DNA of 64,000 bases from Areca catechu (taxonomy: Eukaryota; Streptophyta; Magnoliopsida; Arecales; Arecaceae), in NCBI GenBank assembly GCA_021397845.1, contig CM038047.1, positions 40,403,210-40,467,209 on the forward strand. The letters run 5' to 3'. The translations under genes and the position numbers were made by a program. The number at the start of each line of letters is the position of its first letter. Position 1 is the first letter of the stretch. The notes below the pieces were generated by a model. The model was not told the origin of the DNA. It saw nothing but the letters and a program-made list of their open reading frames with translations, and searched no databases. Shown piece by piece: positions 1 through 11,000 of the stretch.

Positions 1-1724
1 CACGCCCAGGACTCTCGGATCCGCCTCCACGCACGGTACTAGCCACCGGAAGAGGGCTTCACGGTCACAGAATTCTGCAGCAGAACTGGGTAGAATTTAA
101 GCTTGAAACAATGGGATTTTCTCTCCCTCTAAGGCTTCTAAACCCAGCCCAAAACCCTCTCCTTAAGACTCTCAAAGAAGAGGAATGCCCAGAGCTCTCT
201 CTCTTTAAGCCTCTTTCATGGTGAAAAAATTCTTTTCTCTCGTTGAAACTCCAATCTCAAAACAGGGACGCAGGTGGATGTTTATATAAGCTGCTGGGAG
301 GGAGAGGGAGGTGGAGCGACGTGAGGTGGAGAGGCAGCAGCAGTAAACCGAATTAACAAGTCATTAAGGGAGGGATTAAAGCCATTAAGGGAGGAGAAGG
401 GAAGAGACGTGTGCGTTTGGCCTTCATTGGACTCGTTTGGGCTTTTGGAACACTTGGAGTTTTTCTCCAACGTGTATCACCGTGTAAATGGCTGGGAGAA
501 AAAAAACATGGAACCAAAACACCGGTCCAACCAAAATTGGTTCAAACCCAATTTTGGTTCAATCCCATTAAACCAAACGGTTCAATCCAATTGAACCTGG
601 TTCAAGGAATAAAATTGGTTCACAACCAATTTGTAGCCGAAACGAACTCCGAATCAGTTCAAAACTGATTCAGAAAAATCCTGGCACAGTGCCGGTCAAC
701 CCGGAACATTTTCCGGTCGACACAGACAAGGGCAAGATGGGAAAAGAGTGCTCAAAAAATACTGTGACCATAAAACCGAGACGATTTCCAATCGTAATCG
801 GTATCCGGATCAGAGAGTTATCCTCTGTGGTGTGTGACCTCATAGGTTCGAACCTAAACGGTAGCACTAGAACAATTTCTAGTACCAGCACAGGAAACCA
901 TCTAGCAATGGATCCCGACGTCCGGATAGGTCGAAGATGCGGGAGCAAACTATCGAACTTCTGGCATATGGTTACCGTATAATTCATCCCTTTGACCTCT
1001 AATGCTCATGACGACTGAGATTGGGCTGCCAACCCAGACTGAGTCAGTCAACTACGTGTCTCAACCTTGCAAGCCCAGTGACTCTTCACTATGACTACCC
1101 CGGCCGAGGATTTGCTAAATTGAGATACTACGAGACATTCAATCCAAACTGTTTGGACAGGTCAATTCCATTATGGTCCATCACTGCTCTACAAGTACCT
1201 GCCTGTACCCAGAAACCTTCCGTCACCGGATTAAGAATCCGGGTAGTCCGGCACCAAAACATAGGGAGTTGCTTGCAAGCTACCGTGATGACCTCAGGTC
1301 AGAGGGACACATATACCCATATCCAATCGTGAGTATCCCTTTGGCAGAAAAGGGCTGCACGGAGTCATGTTCAATGAGATATCACATATCCCACTTGTAG
1401 ATCACATCAGTGTCACCACACTCATTTGGTCAAGAGGACAACCAAACGATGTGAACTACAACAACCTATACTTGATATATTGCCATCCAGTACAATATAT
1501 CCTTTGGTTGTGAACAGGGTTTAAGGACCACTCGATACATCCTCTCTGTATCGAAGTCATTGTAGTCCTAAGAACTTCATCACATGGAAAGAGTTCATTT
1601 CAGGGAAAATTAGAATGTGATGAGCTGCCAAAAATATTATTTTATTAATCCATAAAATGAGTACAATACTGAGCATAACCATCTACAACCCAGGCGATTG
1701 GCTTTGGGACACAATTCCCAACAA
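1..1724 (-). repeat. Copia-B 3' LTR (partial)
   Basis: Nearly identical to 17770-19492. On the minus strand the LTR starts TGTTGGGAATTGTG at 1724, directly after the polypurine tract. About 600 bases of its 3' end lie beyond the window. Short translated frames in here have matching shadows in the other LTR and are not genes. Confidence 0.93.
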
Positions 1725-1737
1725 CTCCCACTTGTAC
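1725..1737 (-). other. Copia-B polypurine tract
   Basis: On the minus strand this reads ACAAGTGGGAGT, the usual plant copia plus-strand primer sequence, and abuts the TGTTGG start of the 3' LTR. Confidence 0.8.
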
Positions 1738-1781
1738 TAAAGCCAATCAGAAGAGTATCTAATACCCATTTCCCATTTACA

Positions 1782-3096
1782 TTAGTCGAACTCTTTTATT
1801 CCGAGGGCTTTAGTGAAGGGGTCGGCCAAATTTTCTTTTCCATCGATCTTCAGAAGATTGATGTCGTCTCGTTCCACGATTTCTCGTACGAGGTGGTAGC
1901 ACCGCAAAATATGTTTGGTGCGGTGATGAGCTTTAGGCTCCTTAGCTTGAGCAATGGCTCCAGTGCTGTCACAGTACACCGGAACAGGACCATCTAGGGA
2001 AGGTGCCACCCCTAGCTCTCCAAGAAACTTCCGCAACCACACAGCTTCCTTTGTCGCATCTGATGCTGCAATGTATTCTGCTTCGCATACCGAGTCTGCA
2101 ACAGTTGCCTGCTTGGAACTTTTCCAGCAGATTGCTCCTCCATTCAGGGTAAAAACAAACCCTGACACACTCTTGCTATTATCTCTATCTGACTGGAAAC
2201 TGGAGTCAGAGTACCCCACAAGTTTCAAGTCAAGTTCTCCATAAATTAGCCATTGATCTTTAGTATTTCTTAAATACTTAAGGATGGACTTAACCACCTT
2301 CCAATGCGCCTCACCTGGGTCAGACTGGTATCTGCTCACTACTCCTAGTGAGTATGCCACGTCTGGTCTAGTACAAGTCATAGCATACATGATAGAGCCT
2401 ACTGTAGAAGCATAAGGTACTCTACTCATGCGCTCTCTTTCCTCAGGAGTTGTCGCACAATCCTTCTTGGAAAGAGTATTTCCAGAACCTATCGAAAGAT
2501 AGCCTTTCTTGGAATTTTCCATGCTGAACCATTTCAATACAGTGTCAATGTACGTAGACTGGGACAGTCCCAAAACCTTCTTAGATCTATCTCTATAGAT
2601 TTTCATACCTAGTATGTAAGAAGCTTCACCCAAGTCCTTAATGGAGAACTGAGATGATAACCATACCTTTATTCCTTGTAATGCTGTGACATCATTCCCG
2701 ATTAAGAGAATGTCGTCAACATACAGTACTAGGAATACGATCACAGAACCATTAACCCATTTATAGATGCACGGTTTATCTCCGTTCCTAACGAAGCCAT
2801 ACGATTTGATACACCTATCAAACCATAAGTTCCAACTTCGAGACGCTTGCTTGAGTCCATAGATGGACCTCTGCAACTTGCATACTTTTGATTCATCTGT
2901 AGATGTGAACCCTTCAGGCTGTATCATATACACCTCTTCTTCCAGCTCCCCATTCAGGAAAGTGGTTCGGACATCCATCTGCCAGATCTCGTAATCAAAA
3001 TATGCTGCCAAAGTAAGCATGATCTGAATGGACTTGAGCATTGCCACAGGGGAGAAATTCTCGTCATAATCGATACCATATCGCTGACGATACCCC
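1782..3096 (-). pseudogene. Copia-B reverse transcriptase-RNase H, C-terminal part cut off by Copia-A
   Basis: A single open frame encoding most of RT and all of RNase H. RT motifs in order are NFSPVA, MDVRTTFLNGEL, GLKQASRSW and the catalytic YVDD. RNase H follows with YSDSSF, CEAEY and SDATKEA, which supply the acidic active-site residues, and the frame ends GIKEFD with a stop at 1782. The N-terminal RT segment is at 13058-13859, where its frame ends at VAKG; this piece resumes at YRQRYGID. The break is exactly the Copia-A insertion site. The part is still open, which suggests the split is fairly recent. Confidence 0.92.
3092..3096. repeat. Target-site duplication of Copia-A, left copy
   Basis: ACCCC directly before the TG of the Copia-A 5' LTR; the same five bases follow the 3' LTR at 13058-13062. 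Confidence 0.93.
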
Positions 3097-5152
3097 TGTT
3101 GGGAAATGTGTCCCAAAGCCAATTTCTACTGTAAACAGTTGTACATTTGATATAATTATATATGAATTATATGATTGAATAAATATTTATTCTGGCAGTT
3201 CATCACTATTTCATCTTTCTGTAATGAGTTCTTCAGTGATGAAGTCCTTAGGACTATTTGTATGTGATATAGAGAGGATATATCATATAGTCCTAAAATT
3301 GTTCGTGACCAAATGATACACTTATTTCAGGATGATAGTATATCAAGTATAGGTCGTTGTGTGCCATAGTCGTTGGTTGTCCTCTTAACCAAGGAGTGTA
3401 GAGACACTGGTATGGCATGCAGATGTTGTGTTTGACATTTCATCGAACGTGACCCGTCTGTACTTTTTCTGCCTAGAGTTTTGATATGGACGTAGTTATC
3501 CCTCAGACATGAGATCGTCATGGTAGCTTGCGAGCAACTCACTGTACTTTGGTACTGGACTATCTGGATTTCTAATCCAGGGACGGAAGGTTTCTGGGTA
3601 CAGTTAAGTACTCGTGTAGCGATGATCGGATCAAGATGGGATTGACCCCTCCAAAGTGTTTGGAGCAGATATCTTACTGTGTTTCAATTTAGCAAAATCT
3701 TGGCCAGGGTAGTCACTGTAAAGTGTTACAGGACTTGTGAGATTGAGACACATTGTTGATGGACTTTATGGGTTGGGCAGTTAAACCCTAAGTCTTCCTG
3801 AGCATTGAGGTCAAAGAGATTAATTACAAGGTTTCCATATCTCCTGATTCTTGATTGTTGCTCTACAACTTCGACCTATCCGGACGTCGGGTGTCATTGC
3901 TAGATGGCAACTTTGACTGGTATTGAAAATATTCCAGTGCTACCGGCTTAGTATTCGAACCTATGGGGTCACACACCATAGGGGTTTCTACTTGATCTAG
4001 TGATCGGAGAACGATTGGGAATCGTTCGTGGACTCACAGAGAAAAAGGGTTTTTCTTTATCCAAGTGTCAACACTTGATATTCTTGAAAGTGTCGACACT
4101 TGTGTAAGTGTCGACAGTTGTTGATTTCGCAAGTGTAGACACTTGATGTCACAAAAAGTTGTGACATGAAATTTTCACTAATAGTTGGTGATGCATGGAG
4201 GTGAATTAAGTAATGTGATTACTTGATAGCCCAATTTGATTGAGCTATAAAAATTGGAATGAATCAAATAAGATTTGGTTCAAAATGGGTTTGGGTCCAA
4301 TCGGGTTGAACCCAATGTATGCACACTTGACCCAATTGATTTTAGTTATGAATTAAAATCAATTAATACATTTAATCTGAATTTAAATAAGTTTAAATTC
4401 ATTTTTGGGGAGTTATGTAACTTCCCATGACCATAACTCTCCATAACTACCCATTACCACACCTATAACTCCCCACTCTCCCTCTCCCTCTCCATCTACT
4501 TAAGGGGCTGAAATGGGAGGACGAAAATAAGGGAAAATTCAGCAAATAAATGCTGGAAAAATCAAAGGGAATAAAGGGAAGAAACTAGGAAAAAGTTCTA
4601 GTTTTATAGGTGTGAGATTTTTGAAGAAAAGTGTACATTTTTGTACCTAAAGAGCTAGGTCTTAGGATTGAGTGTTTGGGAAGGGTTCCAACCACTCATG
4701 CTCCACCTCTTGAGCTTCTTCATTCATTCGGAGAGTCCGGCATCGAAAGAAGAAAAGGAGTCCCGATCAAATCGTTCCACAACAAGCTAGCACTTGGAGT
4801 GGAAGTAGATTTTGAAAGAGCCCTGGTGTGAACCACCTGTAGAGGCCGGACACGTGTGCGGCTAAGCAGAGTTCTTTCCCCTGCTCCTGGATCTTTCGCA
4901 GCGGAGAGCGTCTCCATTTCATACAAGGTATGATTTTACATATATAGATATGTTGCTTTGAAATGTTCATAGCATGAATTCATGATTTCACTGTTTATAT
5001 TAATCATTCATGCAAGATCTTGGAACAAGTAGCATAAAAAAGTTTTAAAGCATGCTTAGATTAAATGTTAATCATTTTATCATGCTTCCGCTGCATGTTA
5101 TTTTGAAAAAGTTTTAAAATACAAAGCATGCTCGCTACTAGTTTTCCTTTCA
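3097..5152 (+). repeat. Copia-A 5' LTR
   Basis: 2056 bases, TG...CA termini (TGTTGGGAAATG to TTTCCTTTCA). It carries a cluster of AAGTGTCGACACTT-like palindromes at about 4060-4150 and a small hairpin at 3564-3580. Its partner is 11001-13057; a third family member is the Copia-C LTR at 61281-63387. Confidence 0.96.
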
Positions 5153-5154
5153 AT

Positions 5155-5166
5155 TGGTATCAGAGC
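5155..5166 (+). other. Copia-A primer-binding site (tRNA-iMet)
   Basis: TGGTATCAGAGC two bases after the LTR, complementary to the 3' end of plant initiator tRNA-Met, the usual primer for copia reverse transcription. Confidence 0.92.
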
Positions 5167-7030
5167 AACCAGGTTGCTTTAGCATGAATGTTTAGTATAA
5201 ACATATAAAATCAGTTTAATTTCTTGCAAGTACTCGGATTGAGTGCCTCACCAGGCCGTCCGGTCATAGGAGAGAAGTAGGGCTGCAAGACCCTCACTTC
5301 CCATTCAAAGGGATCTCCTATGGCGTGTAGGGGTGCCATTGTGAAGGACTCATGAAGAAGAAAAAGAAAGAAAAGAAAAAGTAAAGATTAAAATGTTTTG
5401 ATCTTTATTATGTTCTAAATTTGAAGTCATAAAATGTTTTAGAAATGTTCTAAAGTTAGCTTATGATTGCTATGTTAAATAGTTTAACATAAAATTCAAG
5501 TTTAGAAAAGACAAAGTTTGGATTTCAGCATTTCTGTGCTCGGATTTGATCAAGTGTCGACATTTGGTTTACCTAGTGTCGACACTTGGGTGTCTATGTG
5601 TCGACACTTGGCCTTCTAGGTGTCGACTCATGAACAAAAACACAGAAATCGGTTCTCTATGTGTCGACCTGTCTCAGAGTAGTGTCGACCCTAGTGTTGA
5701 CACTTGCTACTGAAGTGTCGACACTTCACAGTGAACAGAAATTTAAAAATTAGATTTTCTTGTAAAAATGTTTTATAAAGTTTTTTGAAAATGTTTCAAT
5801 CTGTTGTATGATTAACTCAATTATGAATTAAGTAAATCTAAGTAACTAAATGATCTAAGGATATAATTTTAAGATCTAAGTCATATTCATAACTTTGGTT
5901 TAAATGGGTTAGCTTGAATTAGGTCCTAATTGGGTTAGACATAAGTTTAGATGAATTGGACTTAATAGAGAATTAACTTAATCAAATGTTGAGTTAAGGT
6001 TCTTCTCTAGTATCTATCTAATAGTTAGATTGATTGGTCCATACATCTAAATGGACTTAATCTTGGCTTCGTGGTAGGACCCGATTCCTTAGGCTAGTCT
6101 AATCGAAATTGGTGAATCAATTGGTGTCTAAGGTAAGTATGGCTTTTGGTCTATGGTTTTTGGGGCTACCTCTTTCCTGGCCAATGATATTGGTGTCTAA
6201 GGAAAGATGGTTAATGGCTTAACCCATAACCTTGATCTCACTTACCTGGCCAATATGGTCAACCAGTTTTGATTAGTTAGCTCATTGATTCGAGTTAGCC
6301 CATGCCAATAAGGTTAATCAGCTTGACTGATTTAGGTGCCCATGGATTTTGTGGTTCATGTAACCCTTTCATTAACATATGAAGTTAGTGAAAGATAATC
6401 CATGACTTATCCTTTCTCTTCTGTCACAACATGTATAAAACCTCTAAATTATTAGGTCCTTAAAAAGATGGAAATTATATGATAATTTTTTGTCCTAGCC
6501 TTCCATTAAGATGTTTGGTAATGAGTCCAGTAGTGGGGTGATCATCGGCGGATCCATAGATCGGGTGATCATCATACTATTGGAATTGTCATTCATTATA
6601 TGATGACATAATGCAACTTTCTTAAACAGGTGGTCAGGTTAGCCGGCCAAAGTCGGGCTTGATCATTTGTTAGCTAGAAGCATTAAGATCAGTCATGTTA
6701 ATGGTTGGACCTAACTGGGACCTTCTTTAGCAGGTAGCCCAAAGGCGGATTGAAGTGTTCCTAGGGCAAAATAAATTACTAGGAGTTGTTTGGAGAAACA
6801 ACTGGTTATGAACCTACCTTTAGATGAACATGGGTTGGCCGACCATAGTCGGGCTCATGTATTGTCTATAGGATTCTGGTACCCACTAAGGGATAAGTGT
6901 TATTCTTCGGATTGGAGGTAGAGGCTACCAGTCTGAATAAAATAGTGGGAGGAGCTTTTAGACAAAAGTCCATGTCTTTAAGTTTTAAATAATTCATATA
7001 CTAAATAGTATTGGTTTTCTTTTTCAGATA
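5167..7030 (+). other. Copia-A untranslated leader with palindrome cluster
   Basis: About 1.86 kb with no convincing ORF between the PBS and the gag ATG. At 5552-5735 there are eight copies or near-copies of the 14-bp palindrome AAGTGTCGACACTT. A polypurine stretch lies at 5353-5380. The leader is the place where packaging and dimerisation signals normally sit in retroelements; no function is shown here. Copia-C has the same leader at 63402-64000 with a 90-bp deletion. Confidence 0.7.
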
Positions 7031-9244
7031 ATGTCTACTAATCTGTCACTCCGGTCATTATTAGATAATGACAAGCTCATGGGACCCAACTTCGATAGCT
7101 GGTATCGAAGACTGAGAATTGTTCTCGAGCACGAATGGATCCTTTATGTATTAACGGATCCGGCACCTGAGGGGCCAGCCCCCACCGCACATACTGCAGT
7201 CAGAGATGCTTATCAAAAGTGGGTCTCTGACCGTACTATGGTGCGGTGCATTATGTTGGCGGCTATGAACGACGAGTTCAGTCACAGATTCGAGGAGGCC
7301 CAACTGGAGGAAATCCTTCAAAAGTTGAAGGAATCTTTTGGTGCTCCAGACGACGTTGAAAGGTACAGGGTTTCCTCTACCATCTTCAACGCTCGAATGA
7401 CTGAAGGGTCCTCGGTCACTGATCATGTATTGTACATGATCGAGATGATCGAGCGCTTGGCCAAACTCGGATATCCTTTCCACGAGCAGCTTGGGAAGGA
7501 TGCGATTTTGAATTCTTTGCCTCCCTCCTACTTACCTTTTCTAGATCACTATAGATTAACAAGGCCTGTAGTCAACTACCATGGGTTGATGGGGTTACTA
7601 CAGACTTATGAAAAGGATCACCAGCTCCAAAAGAGCTTGGTGAATTTAGTGGGAGGCAGTGCGGCAAGGCGTCGCCCCTTTAAGAAAGGAAAAAAGAAAA
7701 AGAATAAAAATAGAATGGTGCAAAGTGCTGGGCCCAGTCAGATTAAGAAGAAGGCTGACCAGAGTCAGGCAGAATGCTTCTACTGCAAGAAGCCGGGTCA
7801 TTGGAAGAGGAATTGTTCCGCTTACCTAGCTACACTTGACCCGAACAGGTCGAAGAAGAAGAAGCAGCAAAAGGTTGCTGGACAAGGTATTTATATGATA
7901 AATCCTTGTTGTTTTTCTATTTGTGATACTACTAACTGGATATTAGATACTGGTAGTCCTTATCATATTTGCAAAACGTTGCAGGGACTACAAGTTAGTA
8001 GAAGATTCGAGAATGGCGAGAGATTTCTGAATGTGGGGAACGGAAGTCAAGCTCCAGTCCTGGCATTGGGAATTGTCAATCTATTTTTCGAGTCTTGTAA
8101 AGTTGTTCTTAGTGATTGTCACTATTGTCCATCATTCCTTGTAAATATTATCTCTGTAGGCCAGTTGGCCAGTAATGGTTATGAACTATTAATCAAGAGT
8201 GATTTTTGCAAAGTCATTATGAATGATATTGTGGTTATGACTGGACATATTAAGAATGGCATTTATGTTTTATCACAGCCTATTGGTGTAATGTACATTT
8301 CTTGCAAACGCCCTAGATTAGATAATGTCAATGATGCTTATCTCTGGCATTGTAGGCTAGGTCATATAAACAAGAATAGAATCAACAGGTTAGTGGGAGA
8401 AGGTCTCCTAAATGTTAGTGATTGTGAATCACTGCCAACTTGTGAATCTTGTTTACTTGGTAAGATGACCAAGTCACCTTTTACTGGAAAAGGTGTACGA
8501 GCCGATGACATTTTATGTCTAGTACATATTGATGTATATGGACCAATGAATGTCGATGCCAAGGGTGGGTATAAATATTTCATTACATTTACGGACGACC
8601 TCTCAAGGTACGGTTATGTCTTTTTGATGAGACATAAATCTGAATCGTTTGAGATGTTCAAACGGTATCGTAATGAAGTTGAAAAACAAACCGGGAAGCT
8701 TATTAAAATCCTTCGATCAGATCGAGGTGGAGAATATCTTTCTGGGGAGTTTCTGACTTATCTTGAAGAGAATGGGATTCTCTCTCAATGGACACCTCCT
8801 GGGATGCCTCAGTTAAATGGTGTGTCTGAAAGGAGGAATCGGACTCTGTTAGACATGGTTAGATCCATGATGGGATTTGCAACTCTGTCAACTTCCTTTT
8901 GGGGGTATGCTTTGGAGTCAGCATGCTATCTTCTAAATAGAGTTCCGAGTAAGTCTGTTAACAAAACTCCATATGAAATATGGAATGGGCGTAAGCCGAG
9001 TCTATCACACCTTCGGGTTTGGGGATGTCTGGCTTATGTCAAGCGTTTGGAAACAGATAAACTTGGACCTAGGTCTGACAGGTGCCTCTTTGTTGGGTAT
9101 CCTAAAGAGTCTAAGGGTTATTTCTTCTATATTCCTGGGGAACAAAAATTGTTCGTCAGTCTTAAGCTACCTTTTTGGAAAGGGAGTACCTTACTGAAGG
9201 TGCTCAAGCTGCCAATGTTGAGCTTATTGAAGTTCAACAGATAG
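7031..9244 (+). pseudogene. Copia-A gag-protease-integrase
   Basis: 737-codon open frame starting MSTNLSLRSLL, which matches the Copia-B start. Residues 1 to about 215 are a UBN2-type gag. A CCHC zinc knuckle, CFYCKKPGHWKRNC, begins at residue 249. The aspartic protease site is WILDTGSP with Asp306. The integrase zinc finger (WHCRLGH...CESC) is near residues 438-475. The DDE triad reads as D501 (HID), D564 (RSDRGGE) and E600 (SERRN), with the expected 35-residue spacing. The frame drifts near base 9150 and stops at 9244, so the polyprotein is not continuous with RT. Confidence 0.93.
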
Positions 9245-10399
9245 AAGAACCAAATCACTCAAGGACTGCTACAGAACCCGTTATGATAAGATCAAACCTT
9301 GAGCCTATTGACCATCATTAAGGAGATATGGTAGAGTACCGCGTCAACCGGACAGATACTATGGTTTTCTGGTCCGAGACGGTGATCCTGTTGAGCTCGA
9401 TGAGAACAACGAGGATCCAATCACCTATATGGACGCGATGCAGAGGTCTGATTCTGAGTTGTGGCTGGGAGCCATGAAATCTGAAATGGAGTCCATGGAA
9501 ATCAACAAAGTATGGACTTTGGTTGATCCACCTGAAGGGGTAAAACCCATTGGGTGCAAATGGGTCTTCAAAAGGAAACGGGGCGCAGATGGGCAGGTAG
9601 AGACCTATAAAGCCCGACTGGTTGCCAAGGGTTATCGTCAACGTTATGGTATTGACTATGACGAGACGTTTTCCCCTGTGGCAATGCTCAAGTCTATTCG
9701 GATTATGCTTGCCTTAGCTGCATTCTGGATTATGAAATCTGGCAAATGGATGTCCGAACAGCTTTCCTAAATGGTGAGCTAGATGAGGAGGTGTATATGA
9801 TGCAACCTGAAGGGTTCACATCCACAGATGAATCTAAGGTATGTAAGCTTAGTAGGTCCATCTATGGACTAAAGCAGGCATCTCGGAGTTGGAACATGCG
9901 TTTTGATAAGTGTATCAAGACGTATGGTTTTGTTAAGAACAAAGAAGAACCCTGCATATATAAGTGGGCAAATGGTTCTGTAGTTGTATTTCTTGTACTG
10001 TATGTGGATGACATTCTTTTAATCGGGAATGACATCCCTGCATTACAGGGAATAAAGGTCTGGTTGTCATCCCAGTTTTCTATGAAAGACCTGGGTGAAG
10101 CTTCTTTCATACTAGGTATGAAGATCTATAGGGATAGATCAAGGAAGCTTCTGGGTTTGTCCCAGTCTACGTACATTGATACCGTGCTGAAAAGGTTTAG
10201 CATGGAGAATTCCAAGAAAGGCTATCTTCCAATAGGCCATGGAATTTCTCTTTCCAAGAAGGATTGTCCGACAACTCCTGAGGAAAGAGAGCGTATGAGT
10301 AGGATTCCTTATGCTTCGGTAGTAGGGTCCATCATGTACGCCATGACATGTACTAGACCAGACGTGGCATACTCATTAGGAATAGTGAGTCGATACTAG
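9245..10399 (+). pseudogene. Copia-A reverse transcriptase, frameshifted
   Basis: RT continues in pieces. 9429-9770 carries the N-terminal palm region with ETFSPVAMLKS. A one-base change near 9725-9745 shifts the frame, and 9746-10399 carries MDVRTAFLNGEL, GLKQASRSW and catalytic LYVDDILL. The frame ends SRY-stop at 10399, where Copia-B has a glutamine codon (CAG to TAG). 9245-9428 is the integrase-RT linker in a third frame. Catalytic motifs survive but the protein cannot be read through. Confidence 0.9.
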
Positions 10400-10987
10400 T
10401 CTGACCCAGGTGAAGCACACTGGAAGGTTGCAAAGACCATCCTGAAGTATTTGCGAAATACCAAGGACCAGTGGCTTCTTTTTGGAGGACCTGACTTGAA
10501 ACTTGTGGGGTATACTGACTCCAGTTTCCAGTCAGATAGGGATGATAGCAAGAGTGTATCTGGTTTTGTTTTTACCCTGAATGGTGGAGCTATCTGCTGG
10601 AAGAGTTCCAAGCAGCACACTGTAGCAGACTCTGTATGCGAAGCGGAATATATTGCAGCATCTGATGCAGCAAAGGAAGCTGTTTGGCTGCGAAAATTTC
10701 TTGGCGAGCTGGGAGTGGCACCTTCCCTGGATGGTCCTATTCTAGTGTACTATGACAGCACTGGAGCCATTGCTCAAGCCAAAGAGCCGAAGTCCCATCA
10801 GCGTACCAAGCATATTCTGCGCCGATTTCATCTTGTGCGAGAAATCGTGGAACGAGGTGATATCGACCTTCTGAAGATTGACGGAAAGGAGAACCTGGCT
10901 GACCCTTTTACTAAAGCCGTTGGAATTCAAGAACTCAATAATTGTAAATGGAAGATGGGTATACGATACTGTTCTGATTGGCTTTAG
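10400..10987 (+). pseudogene. Copia-A RNase H
   Basis: After the TAG, the frame continues as copia RNase H: YTDSSFQSD, GAICWKSSKQ, CEAEY and SDAAKEA, then ADPFTKA near the C-terminus. The acidic catalytic residues are present. The frame ends at 10987, three bases before the polypurine tract. It lacks its own start and would be made only by readthrough of the stop at 10399. Confidence 0.9.
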
Positions 10988-10990
10988 TCC

Positions 10991-10999
10991 AAGTAGGAG
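10991..10999 (+). other. Copia-A polypurine tract
   Basis: AAGTAGGAG immediately before the 3' LTR; the Copia-B and Copia-D equivalents read AAGTGGGAG. Confidence 0.75.
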
Positions 11000-11000
11000 T

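Noticed and set aside
1021..1400. Short ORFs repeated at 18889-19169
   Set aside because: They are the same segment of the two Copia-B LTRs and shift frame between copies.
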